Part shown: piece by piece, positions 22,056 to 33,599 of the stretch
How the letters are laid out: the number at the start of each line of letters is the position of its first letter
How positions within the stretch are numbered: the first letter of the stretch is position 1
Source of the DNA: Procambarus clarkii
Lineage: Eukaryota; Arthropoda; Malacostraca; Decapoda; Cambaridae
DNA: 64,000 nt
Assembly (NCBI RefSeq): GCF_040958095.1
Contig: NC_091156.1
Location: forward strand, 20,834,175 to 20,898,174
Direction: 5' to 3'
Program-made: the position numbers and the translations under genes
Notes under the pieces: generated by a model
What the model saw: the letters and a program-made list of their open reading frames with translations, nothing else
What the model was told of the DNA's origin: nothing
Database searches by the model: none

Positions 22056-23631
22056 TTACTTGGATGAGGAGCTTGGGGTAGAAATTCGTGTAAAATTCAT
22101 ATCCTTTCCTTTGAGGAATCTGTACTCCATTAACTGGTATATGGAAAATGCAGATTTTACAGGGCATGCTTCCCACCCTTCATTTTCCAAAAACATATGG
22201 AGCTCCTCCATTCTTGCTCTATGATGATTGCGAAAGTAATTAATGGATTGTTTCTTGATAGGACTCACGAAGTGTTTCAGATTTGCTACCACAGAAAGAT
22301 TCACCAACATCAATCAGTTTGTTAATGACATCTAATATTCTCAGAAAGTCATCAAATTTGAAATGAGACAGATCCGATGCTAAAATAAAAGTCCGCACTT
22401 TAGCTTGAACGTCTTGCCATATTCTGTACAGTCCGTGCTCTAATTTCTGCTTGGCATATTTCCTAGATGTAGCTACCTCAGCATCTGCCTCAGCTTCACT
22501 TGAGATGTCATCTTTGGCCACTTTCACATTGTTCTCGTGCCACTTTATGATACTTCTATAGCTTTTTAAAACATTCCACATGCACTTACTTAAATCTAAA
22601 AGACACGGAAGAAAACTCTCCTCATTTACGTACTTGCATAGATCAGAGTACTGCAGTTTGGAAAAAGATGACCCTGACCCAGTGTTACTGCCTCCACCGC
22701 TGTTGTATAGCTCCACATATCCAAGGACAATGGTAAAAGCAGAGTTATGAATGTGTGAGGTCAAATGCATATGTAACTGGTCCATTAGGGTCTGCGTCTT
22801 CCCCAGGAGACCATAGGCAATTTGAAGCTTCTCGTAATTTGCTTCATTAAAATTAGCTGCAACTCTTGCTAAAGCAACATCGAGTTGTTCCTCGGCACCT
22901 TCCAAGGTGTCCTGCAGTTTTGTGCTCAACTCTGATATACAGGTAAAGTGCTTGAATGTTGCGGCAGCTTTCTGACACTCCAGCAACAATTGTATTGCTC
23001 CTGGATAGTCCTCTGCTTTTAGCAAGCTCTGGAGTTGCACATCAGTCATCTGTAAAGTTCTTATCATTCGTAGAGATCTGATAACACTTGCAATTTTCTG
23101 TCGTTTGCTATAATTGGCAAGAATACCTAAGCTTGCAGAAGTGAACTGACTTCTACCTAGGGCTAGCTTTTTGCGGCCCTCGACACACAAGCCTACTCCT
23201 TTAATTACTTCCGTCTGTAACTCAGTCACTCTTTCCATTTCTTTACTACACTGCCCCTGCTTCTGCATGATGAGGTCAGACACCCGCCGCGACACAATCG
23301 CATGCTGCTTGCGTAGGCGTGACCTCATCCCATTAATAATATGAACATCAGCAATATCCGGAAATTTTTGCAGCTCGTGCTCACCCACATCTACATTGTC
23401 ACTCTCAAAATACAACGCTTCAATACTGTCAATGACAGCCTGCTCAGCCTCTCGGGTGAGAATGTGATCATTGAGGAGACAGGCTTTTCTCTGGAGCTGA
23501 GCTGTCACCGCCGTCCGTCCCTCAAACTCGTCTGACGTTACAAATTCTGCCGCCTGCACGGGTAACGACGGCACCTTAAGTGATATCTTTTGCTTATCAA
23601 TGAAAGACATAAGCTTTTCTTTGATATCCAT
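22056..23631 (-). CDS. VPS50: VPS50/syndetin, N-terminal ~55%, with a 1-nt frameshift
   Basis: VPS50 (syndetin, CCDC132) is the EARP-specific subunit that joins VPS51, VPS52 and VPS53 to tether vesicles in endosomal recycling. Start chosen at [14 protein letters not shown] (ATG 23629-23631, A at -3, G at +4), which fits the vertebrate N-terminus; an upstream in-frame ATG adds 27 unlikely residues. Recognised in order: [14 protein letters not shown]-like helix, [71 protein letters not shown], then in another frame [20 protein letters not shown] and CPVKSAFSI. The frame changes at 22260, where one extra A (plus strand) separates the two parts. The second frame stops at 22056-22058, eight bases before a strong CAG|GTGAGT donor (22048/22047). 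About 1.58 kb without an intron. The C-terminal ~400 residues are not in the window. Either a real gene with a local base error or a decaying copy. Confidence 0.85.
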
Positions 23632-24294
23632 TGTGATTTGACATGAAAAGGGTCGAACTGGGAAATATTGTGACACATCCAACGTGATCAGCTGTTTGAC
23701 GTAAACAAACAATATTACTGACTTTGACTAATGCCAATAATATACATGCATTTCATCATTTATATTATATAATTTAAAATATTATATTATTTATATGGTA
23801 ATTTGCATGTGAAAATGTGTATATAGAAATATATACATATTAAAATAACTTATCTTAAATGTTCTTAATAACTAAAATAATGCTTATTTTATTCAACATT
23901 TATACGTAAGAATAAGTATTGTATAATTATTTCGTAGGCATCACTCAGTAGCAATATTATTGATAAAGAACCAACGTCCAGGAGCCCGCTGGAGGCAGCT
24001 GCTCCAAACTCCACCAATGGGGAGACACGTGGACCACCTCCACGTTCCAACAATATATCTCCGTCGTTGGAATATTAACATGAAAATGCAATACTCCTAA
24101 CAATAATATACAATTTAATAAACTAACAATATTGCGCTCAATTTATAAGTAGATGAGAGTTTAAGTTCGGTGTTTTTAATACGTTAATATTCGTTTTCGT
24201 TGACTATGCGCACCCGTCGGGAAGTTAAGGGTGAGCTGTCAGTCGGTGTTGGAGCTGTGAGAGAGGAAGGTCGTTGTTGTGGTCACTCGTCGCT
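23632..24294. promoter_or_regulatory. Shared head-to-head promoter region of VPS50 and SSR4
   Basis: 663 bases separate the two divergent start codons. The segment next to VPS50 is AT-rich; the part next to SSR4 (from about 24190) is GC-richer. No canonical TATA box is placed convincingly for either gene. The arrangement suggests a bidirectional promoter with 5' UTRs at each end. About 23985-24060 has a CTGCTCC...GGGGAGAC segment of unknown nature. Confidence 0.55.
24239..24243 (+). promoter_or_regulatory. Candidate initiator (TCAGT) for SSR4
   Basis: TCAGT is the arthropod initiator consensus. It lies about 54 bases before the SSR4 ATG, a plausible 5' UTR length for a short housekeeping transcript. 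No matching downstream element was found at +28 to +32. Confidence 0.3.
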
Positions 24295-24647
24295 ATGAAG
24301 GCTTTCCTCGCTCTATTGGCTCTTATGGTGGCAGCCGCTGCTGGTGAGTCTATTGAATGGCGGATTTAAGGAAAACGTTACAAATTGTATGGTATAATTT
24401 AAGTTCATTAAGTTATTTATAACAGCCCTGGAGACCAAATATTTATTTCTAGCCGGGGAGACATACCATGGTAGGTTGTGATATTAATTTGTCATGTAGT
24501 GAGGCCCCATGAACCTTGATCCCTATGTCTCGACGCCGCGTGTGCTCGAGGCCCACCTCGCTGGCACCTGCCCGAGGCTCACCTCGCTGGCACCTGCCCG
24601 AGGCCCACTTCGCTGGCACCTGCCCGAGGCCCACTTCGCTGGCACCT

Positions 24648-24721
<74 letters not shown>

Positions 24722-27700
24722 TATACATATATATACATATATATACATATATATACATATATATACATATATATACATATATATACATATATACATATAT
24801 ATACATACATATATACATACATATACATACATATACATATATACATACATATACATACATATACATACATATACATACATATACATATATATACATATAT
24901 ATACATATATGCACTCTTGCAAAATGCCGTAGTTTCTAAATGTCACTTTAAAATTGCTAATAATTTTCTAAATCTCTTTAATAATTCAAATTATATTATT
25001 CATAAATGTTAACTTCTCATTAAGTTTTAAGTATTACCCCATTAAACTTGTAAATATTTCTCCTAATTATGTATGTTATGCCTGAAACAGTGTGTATTAG
25101 TGGCTTTATGTAACCATTTCTTGCCTCTGAATTCTCTACTATATCGTGTATCAAATGTATGTACTTGATATAAAATAAAATATTATTATAGACTGATCAT
25201 GTATCCCCCTTGACTCCTGTCTCGAGAGAATTTAAGTTTAGTTATACTGTAATTTGTTTCCTGGGGGACAGGCAGCCTGTGTATGTTTATACGTTAGGCT
25301 AGGGTATCGAGGTATCCTCCCGCTTCTCCAGGTCGAACTACTTGCCTTCCTCGAGATGCAACTTCACAATAGTTGACTAATTCCCAAGTACCCAATTTCT
25401 GCTAGGTGAAAGGAAACATGCCTAACCATTTCTGACCTGCTCAGGATTTGAGCCCGGGATTCTTAATTGTAAGTTTAAAACCAAACCAAGTGTACTAGCG
25501 AGACTTTGTAGTTCACCTACCCTGTCTTAACTTATCATACATTGAATGCTTTTGAGAGGATTTGTCCATTCTCTAATATAGTGACCAAAATTTAACAGCT
25601 GAGTGAGGCTTTACCAGAGCAAAATTTTATTGAAGGATAATGTTTGTTTCTATTGCCAATGCTTCTTTATATAATTCAGAAGTATCCTATTTGCTATATT
25701 TTGTCCATACATACTCAATTAGTTAGGTTTTAAATGATTCAGATGAATGTGGGTGGATGTATTATTATACAGTATCTAGGTTTTTATATTAAACATAATC
25801 AGTATGGCTTTGGTTCCCAAAATTACAGTACAGTATTAAATATTACCTCGACTGCAAATTTTTCAGGCGAAACCTGCACAGGAGCGCAGGTAGAAGCAGT
25901 GGGCTTTACTTCCCAGGATGCCACCATTGTAACAAAGATTGCATACATTGCTGATTTCACCCTCTCATGTTCTAATGGTGCAAAAGTGAGTTTCATCGTT
26001 GATGTCTTAGTGTGTGGGGAGGAGGGAAAGGAAGTTGTGATGTATTGGTTTCCCTAAAAATATAATTGATAGGTGCATTAAATTAATGGTAGATTGCATT
26101 TGTGTGGGTCAGATGCCAGTCTATTCGTACTCAAAATTACTACCTAGAGTAATCGCATATTTGTCATGTACGTATATATTATTGTCCAAGGAGTACAGTA
26201 CTTGTAAAGACAACAGACAAAAGCATACTTTTTCTTCAGAAATATAACAAAATTGCTGCATGCACAAATTTTGTGCATCTTTAATGTATTGGGGTACTGT
26301 AACTTTTTAGTCACTGATATTATATTTTAAGGCTAAAACCTTTGCCATTTTGACCCATGAAGTGTATGCTCATTTGAAAGCAATTCTTGGATAATATATT
26401 TTGTACCGGATTGTGCAATGGCAGTATGATACTGTGTAATGTGTGTTATTTAGCTGAAGATGGAACAATTTTTGATTTGTTTGCAGAACCTTAAGGAATG
26501 AAAACGCTTTCTTTAGTACCTTAGTATTTATACCATTGATAATTCCCTCCCTCAATTCACTAATCATCAATCATCCCGCCTCCCTCTTGCTTGCTTGTCC
26601 GGATTCCTTCTTAGTTCAGTTGTATTGTTCACAATTGATTTTATTTTTGGCAACGGGGGGGGGGGGTGAGGTGGTCATCCACCTCCTTACCAAATAGTAT
26701 GGTTCTAAAAGGAAGTTAATTGAAAGTAAATTATTTAATGTTTAAATTTGAGTTGCATTGGTGATATAATGAGTACATTTTGTCATCTGTAATGATTATT
26801 AAAAAAAATTATTCCATATTTAAATTTCTCGAGAGATAATTTAATTGTCTTTAATAAGCAAATTGTGTTCCTTTTTAGGATATTGCTATAATTAAAAAGT
26901 ATATTGTTAAACAAAGTACTGTACTGTATTTCAGTTTTAAGTAAGAATATTTGTCTTCCAGGACATTTCTCTGTATGCTGAAACTGTTGATGGCATCGTT
27001 GGAGTTGCTCGCTCAGTTGATGGTGTCAAGTACCAAGTAAGAAGTGCTGCTTTTACTGTACTAGTACAATTCACTAAAGCCATTTTTTCAATTTGCCATT
27101 TTAGACCTCATCGTCCTTTAGTGGGATTTTTACCAGAGAATTACTACTTGTATTTACAAACATTTTGCCTATTTTTGGCCATTTATCACAAAAGGATTGT
27201 GAGTTTACTTGATAAATTACAGAACATATCTTGATTTTGGAGGTTCCATTGTATATGCAGTACTGTATATATATATAAAATATTTTTAATATTTGTTTAA
27301 AAATATAAATTGTTCAATATTTAAACTTTTGACAATATGGATTATGCTAAATAGAAGTATGCATGTAGTCTCAGTTCAGTTAAACATGGGTGATAAGTCT
27401 GCCATTATTTTTGTTTATACAGTGGCACACAGGATTTTACCTCTGGTTTTTAAAAAGAAAAATCCGGATTCCATGGAAAACTTAATAAAATTAGGATCGT
27501 TGGTTCATCATGTAAAATAATTTTCATCAAATTGTATTTTTTTCTGTGAGGAGCCCCATCGGCTCCCTAAAGCTATCCAAACTGATATGTGCTATATTAG
27601 TTTGGGGTCATCAGTCACAAGTTATGTCTACCAGGAACCACGAACTAGAACTTGGTCCCCTCAGAGAGGCGCAGGGAGCAATAGCCTATGAGCACTTTAT

Positions 27701-30700
27701 ATTTAAAGTAAGTCATAATTGCCATCAATTGGGAAAGGACCTAGAAAGGTAGGTAGGCAAATCAAAACAGACCAGGTTTCCCTGTGCCAATCTGTGTCTG
27801 GTTACCCTGTGCAATCTACATCCCAAAAGATCAAAATAACTTCCCTAGAAAGAAACCAAACAAGCAACCCCATATGCGACTAGCATTTCCGCTCGTTAGC
27901 ATTATATGTAGGAGGGCGAGTGGTAACCGGCAACCCACCGTACCAGTTTTTGAACGATGTAAAACTGCCAGGCCGGAGGGAGGGAGAGGGGGAAGTGTCG
28001 GGAAGCCTCTGGGGGCTCAACTGACGCCCTCCAAGTAAATAAATGGAAAATCTGGACTAGGACCAAAACTATATAATCTGAATTTTTCCCCTGTACTATA
28101 CTATAGTTTGTCATTTTAAGGTTAGAAATTAATCATTTTTGTTTTATTTTTAGTTCTTTCTCTGTGAAACTTGAATTCTTGATTTAAGAAAGTATTATCA
28201 CTTGCACAGTCCGGCGTGCGCACCCCAGCCCACCCTATGGTCGGCCTGGTGTTTCCCATGAGCGTGCCCCCTCACTAAAATGTGTGTACTCTTTCAGTTT
28301 TATCACCTCAATTTTCGTGCTACGTCATTCATTTTGATATCAAATTGTTTACAATAGAATTCTCTAAAGAGGGATATGCATATACGTTAAAAAAAAAAAC
28401 AGGCGCGCTACCCATGGCAAACCAGAAAATCTGCCGAGCATTACCCCGTGAGTGAGCACCCATGCACTCACCTACAACACCTGTACCAAAATGTGTATAC
28501 TCTTTTTGCAGTTTTCACACCTCGATTTTCATGCTTCGTTGTTCATATTGGTATTATCAAATTGTTCGCAATAGAATTCTCTAAAGGGGTATGTGCATAG
28601 GTCAAAAAGCCCAGCGTGCCACCTACAACAAACCCGAAAATCGTTCGAGCGTTAACCGTGAACGTGCAACTGCACCAAAATGTGTATACTCTTTTCAGTT
28701 TTCTCACCTCAATTTTCATGCTACTTCATTCATTTTTGTATCAAATTGTTCATAATCTAAAGGTGTGCATTTTAAAACTAATCCTGTAATGGTCAGGGAA
28801 AAAATGGAATTTTAACAAATATTTACATTTTGGACGCAACATGCGTCCCCGCCAGACTTCTGTAGAGTTATTTATGGACGCAATATCCATCCCTGCCCAC
28901 CAAAAGTATTAAATAGATAAATATGAAAGGCAAGTTTTACCAAATGCATCAAAATGATAATTTCACCATCCTGCAATGTTGATTAAGACATCTGGCCCTC
29001 GGGACAGGAGCTAAGGGTTTGCCGTTTGGCAGCTGTAGAGGAAAACTACATCTGAGCATCCTGTTCAAGAATTGTCTAAAATTATGAATCGTAATGATTG
29101 ATAGTAAATTTTTAGAGATGTGAATAGAAAATAAATAGAAAACCACTCTTTAAAATATAATAGCTGGGAAAAGTTGGGTAGATTTCATTTAACATTAAAA
29201 AACACAATATACAGTATTGCAATGTTCATTTTGTGTATTTGATATTTAGTGGAAATATATTTAGCCTGGTATGCAGTTTTGGGGGCATATTTTCTCTTGT
29301 AAATTTTTGTAAATACTGGAGACGTAAATATATTTTTACTTAATGACGCCACTAGAAAAAGCAGGTCATGTTCCTACTGAAGATGTACCAAAAATATGTA
29401 CAGCAGCAAAAGGGTTCAATTTTATTTTTATTAAATTTTATGGCCATTATAACTTATAATGATCAACAAGATGTCTTTAGTTTTAATTCAACTTGTGTTA
29501 ATTGAGGATATAACTTTTTAGGTAAGCTGGGTTGAGGATGCAGCCACTGCAGCATCTGGTGAGCGCCCCATCAAGCTCTATGATGAGCAAGGTTATGCTG
29601 CTCTCAGGAAGGTAAACTAACTTATGCGGTCACATCAAAGATTTCTTCTAACTTGTCTATTAAAAGAAGCATAATTGGTTTTCAAGAAGTGTGAATATTT
29701 GTGCACAAAATTAATAAACCATTGTGTATCATCATCAAACCATCATAAATTGTGTAGTTAAAAAATAGAAGCAACAAGTGTGTTACAATGTGGTATAATT
29801 AATTTATTTAAGTAGCTGATAGGAAAGCTTTAAGGAAAGTGTACAGATTAATCTATTTTTGGCTAGTTAAAATAATCATCATAGACCTGGCACAGTGCAG
29901 TATTTAGTGGAAAGGCATCAAGAAAATAGAGGCATAATATATTTGACTTGCACTGTGTGCCCGCCAAACACACACCCAAACTACGACGTTGGTACAACGT
30001 TCAAACAAGTTTTAACACTTCCTAACCAGTTATAACAACCAATATAGCAAGTTGTAACAACGTTCTAATACGTCATAAATGCGTTATGCCAAGATGTAAC
30101 AACTTTATTACAAGTTGTAACAAGCGGAAAATGGAGACAGTTTCGGTTTGTGTTTCCCGGGTGTTCCTCGCTGAAATCCTCTGTGAATCTGGATGATATG
30201 TAGGAACCTTTGAATAGTTCTATAACAGATAGTGCTGCATAGCTATCCTGACTTGGCACTCTTTAGATAATAATTTGCATTAAAGTAGGTGAATGGTGAA
30301 ATTATATTTTTCTAGCAGTCTGTATAGTAAAACTGACAGCACTGAGTGTGTCATGAGTGGTCACTGGGATATAAATGGGTATTTTTGTTATAAAATACCT
30401 CAGAATTACCTCTAAATTACTCAAGAAATGTGGTGAAGATCAGTGTAACAGGGAAGAAACTTCCAAATAATTGTCTACGGTGTGATGCACCCTCACTATG
30501 TCCACGGGATAAAAATACACATTGGTAAAAATCTTACTTACTAACAAAACCCCCTACAATCATAACAATGATCTTGCCTCTTGACATTTACTTTAAGATC
30601 CAATACTCCCATTTTGATAGAAGCAAGGATTTACACCCACAATATGCTAGGCAAGAATTAACACTGGATGAAAGAAACTACAGTAAGCAAACAAACATTA

Positions 30701-32473
30701 AACTGCATGTACACCAGTACACCATCCTCTTGCAGTTCACTATCTAAATATGGAAATACAATTATTGAACTGTAAATTGCATCTAATATTTATAAAGTAA
30801 ACATAGAAACACGGTGGCAGATACAACAAAAAAAATAGAGGAAAATCATACAGGCAGAATTGATGAATCCTCACTCACAGGCAGTGAAGACCCAATAGAA
30901 TGTGCTCGTCTCTCCAGGCAGTGTTCTGTAAAAAGCTCATACTATAACCGCCAGTGTTTTCTAATGTATTATGCCCAAACACTTGAGAAAACATTCTATA
31001 AAATAACTAACCTTCTAGCTGCTTACTACTTAGTCAAGCACCAAGTTCAAATTCATAAATACAACCAGTAGTTTACATATTAAATACTTTATCATACTAC
31101 CAGCAGCTCTACACCAGTAGCACTCGACTGCCAACCTCTGTACTTTTTTTTTTTTTTGTAATTTCGTTGTTCTTATAAACAGACCCCCCTAGTTATTAGT
31201 GTAAAAAAGCAGTCGCAAATATACCTTTATATTCGATAAATTCTTTATAGTGTCTTGCTCGTGTACATATCTTTCAAAATTCTGTATACCTTTTTTAGGC
31301 TCAACGAGGGAACGAGGACACATCAACTGTACAAGCAATTGCTACCATCAATCTTTATCATCCAGTAAGTACAAGTGGTTGTAACCAGCTTTTGTATGAA
31401 GCATTTTCTGGGGAAGGGGGGCAAGTGGCTTCCTGAAGCTATATACAGTCCTGAGATGGTTCCCATCTACCTGGTCACATAACTGGGATGTGCCTACCAG
31501 ACCCCCTCACAGATGCGCAGGGAACTGTGACATTTTGCTACTTCATCGGGGAAGGCACCCAGAAAGTCGGCAGTCAGAACTAACCTTTGCTTGGTTTAAA
31601 AAGAGGCCAAAGCCTCAATATCTGCCTAATGCATCCCCCCCCCCCCATTAGGCAGATTTTGAGGATTTTTCAAGATATGATTGAATCTCTTGAAACTAGT
31701 TTGAACTTATTCACCCCGCCGCCTCCAATCATTTTTGGGGAAGGGGCTTGCCACATCCCAGGGTCTTGAGCTGTCAGTGTTTATGCTGATGAAGTTAGGG
31801 CCACCTAACTGCTGTAGTGGTTTCTGGGTCACCTCCCTTTCATGCAGGCTCCACTAAAGTCGCATGAACCTGGCTTGTAGATTGATTGGAGCTGCTTGTG
31901 CTTAGGGTTACCTTCCCATTAAGTTTCTTAGTGCTGCCCTTCCATTTCCAGGGTTATCTTCTCTGAAGTGTTAGAAGTTGGTCCCTTACAGGTCCTCCTC
32001 ACTTGTGGTGGTCCTTGCCCAGGGTGAGCCATGGGTTTTGCGACTTCTGTCCTAACCCAGGTCAGGTGCGACTTTGGCTGCCAGGGTGTATTGGTGGTAC
32101 GTGGGCTTCCTTCATCGCACTGAGGTCAGCTTTCACAGCACTGTAACCCAGGCTGTGTCAGTTTTTAGGTCCAGAAAGCATCTCTGGTGTCTAGTTGTTT
32201 TGCTTGATCCTTGCAGCTATACACCGAGATGGGAACGATCTTGGTGTATAGCTGCAAGGAGCCACTGGGGCTCTCTCAAAAATTGACATTTCATTACATT
32301 CAATGCTTTTTTTTTTTTTTTGCCTTTGTACCGGTACAGATTTTTCATACATACTCTTTCTATTTCAGGGTGCTTACCGAGGCCCTTGGGTCCAATCAGA
32401 GACCATGGCTATTGTTGCTGCTATCTTCATATACTATTATGCTCTCACACAAAAGACTAGGCTAATGGCTTAG
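24295..32473 (+). CDS. SSR4: SSR4, translocon-associated protein subunit delta (six exons, complete)
   Basis: TRAP-delta is a single-pass ER membrane subunit of the TRAP complex beside Sec61 that assists translocation of secretory proteins. Exons: 24295-24343, 25867-25985, 26962-27036, 29522-29611, 31299-31364, 32369-32473; all introns have GT...AG ends and the joined frame is open, 167 residues (human 173). Residues 1-16 form a signal peptide ([16 protein letters not shown]). The luminal domain carries two Cys (ETCTG and LSCSNG) that match the conserved disulfide pair. SLYAET, KYQVSW, GYAALRKAQRGNED and [11 protein letters not shown] match the family. Residues ~143-158 ([14 protein letters not shown]) form the C-terminal membrane helix, followed by a short basic tail. 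Introns are loaded with transposon remnants but the splice sites are clean. Divergent neighbour of VPS50. Confidence 0.96.
24652..24910. repeat. (AT)n and ATATATACAT microsatellite in SSR4 intron 1
   Basis: A pure AT run (about 24652-24714) grades into 10-bp ATATATACAT units and then ATACATAC variants. It is preceded by four copies of a ~26-bp GCTGGCACCTGCCCGAGGC unit (about 24560-24650). All long Tyr/Ile ORFs here are artefacts of the repeat. Confidence 0.97.
25300..25510 (-). repeat. SINE family 1 relative, inverted, SSR4 intron 1
   Basis: CCCAAGTACCCAATTTCTGCTAGGTGAAAGG and GGATTTGAGCCCGGGATT are the reverse of the SINE body and B box seen at 56640-56750. Similar in layout to the copy at 33605-33815. 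Confidence 0.6.
25545..25730 (-). mobile_element. Short LINE fragment, SSR4 intron 1
   Basis: The ATAGTGACCAAAATTTAACAGC...ACCAGAGCAAAATTTTATTG stretch resembles 33405-33465 of the LINE tail downstream of SSR4. About 180 bases, no frame. Confidence 0.4.
27545..28035. mobile_element. DIRS ITR-derived fragment, SSR4 intron 3
   Basis: Begins TTTTTTCTGTGAGGAGCCCC...GGCTCCCTAAAGCT (a DIRS terminus), continues through ITR blocks (ACCAGGAACCACGA, CCCCTCAGAGAGGCGCAGGGAGCAAT, GGAAAGGACCTAGAAAGG) and ends GGAAGCCTCTGGGGGCTCAAC, which resembles the start of an ICR. No coding part is left: a solo ITR or an internally deleted copy. Confidence 0.7.
28278..28775. repeat. ~200-bp tandem repeat, 2.5 units, SSR4 intron 3
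   Basis: Units start near 28278, 28490 and 28672 with ACCAAAATGTGTATACTCTTTT, then TCACCTCAATTTTCATGCT, then ATCAAATTGTTC and AGAATTCTCTAAAG. The last unit is partial. Unit length varies (about 212 and 182). Not found elsewhere in the window. Confidence 0.85.
28776..29521. other. Rest of SSR4 intron 3, nothing recognised
   Basis: AT-rich, no repeat family recognised. A short pair of related TGGACGCAACATGCGTCC-like and TGGACGCAATATCCATCC-like motifs lies at 28833-28895. Confidence 0.4.
29612..31298. other. SSR4 intron 4: mostly unassigned, one short repeat cluster
   Basis: 29985-30130 contains several variants of GTTRTAACAA and AACGTT spaced about 15-30 bases apart, a degenerate repeat cluster. 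The rest has short ORFs only (longest 85 codons) and a 15-nt T run at 31145. No gene or transposon recognised. Confidence 0.4.
31395..32320. mobile_element. DIRS remnant, SSR4 intron 5
   Basis: 31400-31600 is ITR-like (TTTTCTGGGG, GGCTTCCTGAAGCTATA, GGAAGGCACCCAGAAAGTCGGC). 32255-32315 is the opposite terminus type (GGAGCCACTGGGGCTCTC...GACATTTCATTACATTCAATGC). About 0.65 kb of non-coding sequence remains between them, so this is an internally deleted element. It ends 50 bases before the final exon of SSR4. Confidence 0.65.
32209..32259. other. 22-bp-stem hairpin in SSR4 intron 5
   Basis: CCTTGCAGCTATACACCGAG...CTTGGTGTATAGCTGCAAGG: arms of 22 bases with one mismatch (G:T if folded as RNA) and a 7-base loop, at the edge of the DIRS remnant. 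It includes the AGCTATA block that precedes DIRS termini, so it probably derives from an inverted terminus. Confidence 0.85.
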
Positions 32474-32618
32474 GTTGTAAAAAAAATGTTATATAAATGA
32501 TGTGAATAATCTTTATTTCTAGATCATGTTCTAGTAAGGATGTGTGTGAATGGGATGTATGATTTAAAGATATTTTGTACGTAAATATAAACATTGTTGT
32601 GAGATATGTTGAGATGGT

Positions 32619-32624
32619 AATAAA
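32619..32624 (+). terminator. AATAAA poly(A) signal for SSR4
   Basis: Canonical hexamer about 146 bases after the SSR4 stop, the first one in the 3' UTR. Confidence 0.6.
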
Positions 32625-33029
32625 TTCTCATATTAAACACTAAAGTTTTCTTTTGATGTTCCCAAGTACTGCACAAATGTGAGTGAAGCTGGTTGACACT
32701 AGGCATTTCAATTGAGGTACAGACTGGTGAGGGCAAGCTGGGAAATGTCATACTGAAGGATCTTTTGTTACCTATATCTTGCATGAATAGTGGAAATCTT
32801 CTTGATTTTGAGAGCATGCTACACTTTCCAATTTCAGAAAAGTGTAACATAGGTTCCTCGCACTTCTTTGTGGTCCTAAGGTGACAGTTTTCCATCTAGA
32901 ACAGCCCCTAAATCTCTCTCTCTCTCTGAATGTTTTGAAAGTTTTCTCACATAATTTCTAGATTGTGTATGTGGCCTGTTTTCTCCTATTCCTCATAACC
33001 AGTATGTGACATTTATTTACATTTAAGGT

Positions 33030-33460
33030 GATGAGGCCGCTCCTATTTATATCCACCCAATCTCATTCATATATATATGTCTAACCTACGAATTAAACAA
33101 TCGAGGGATCCTTCTTCTATTATGTTATGCGGTAATTGGTTCCACAAATCAACAGCCCTATTACCGAACAAGTATTTACCCAGGTCTTTCCTAGATCTAA
33201 ACTTATCCAATTTATACTCATTGTTTCATGTTCTGTCTTGTGTTAATACTTTTAATACCCTATTAATATTCCCTTTATGTCCATTCATCCACTTGCTCAT
33301 CTCTATCATGTCATTCATAAATCTTCGCCTTTTTAGAGAATGTAATTTAGCTTTTGTCAATCTTTCTTTCTTCGAGGCGTTCTAGTGAATTTATATCCAT
33401 TCTATAGTATGCTGACCAAAACTGTACAGCATAATCTAAATTGAGTCTAACCAGAGCAAG
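33030..33460 (-). mobile_element. CR1-like LINE C-terminal fragment downstream of SSR4
   Basis: The minus strand encodes YLFGNRAVDLWNQLPHNI and GSLDCLIRRLDIYMNEIGW before a stop, the characteristic ending of a CR1-like ORF2, then a 3' UTR starting TAGGAGCGGCCTCATCACC. Upstream, VRLNLDYA and FWSAYYRMD also fit, with one or more frame changes. Strongly 5'-truncated. Confidence 0.8.
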
Positions 33461-33490
33461 ATACAGCTAAACACTATATATATACAGCTA

Positions 33491-33493
33491 TAC

Positions 33494-33574
<81 letters not shown>
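33491..33574. repeat. (AT)n microsatellite
   Basis: Long uninterrupted TA dinucleotide run followed by ACACACAC and GCACGCACGCGCG. Confidence 0.97.
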
Positions 33575-33578
<4 letters not shown>

Positions 33579-33599
33579 ACACACACATGCACGCACGCG

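Noticed and set aside
22048-22062. Alternative VPS50 donor CAA|GTAAAA at 22060/22059
   Set aside because: It would avoid the TAA, but it is a weaker donor than CAG|GTGAGT at 22048/22047; left undecided, so the CDS was ended at the stop.
24449-25012. Tyr/Ile-rich ORFs of 111-167 codons
   Set aside because: Translation of an AT/TATACA microsatellite in SSR4 intron 1.
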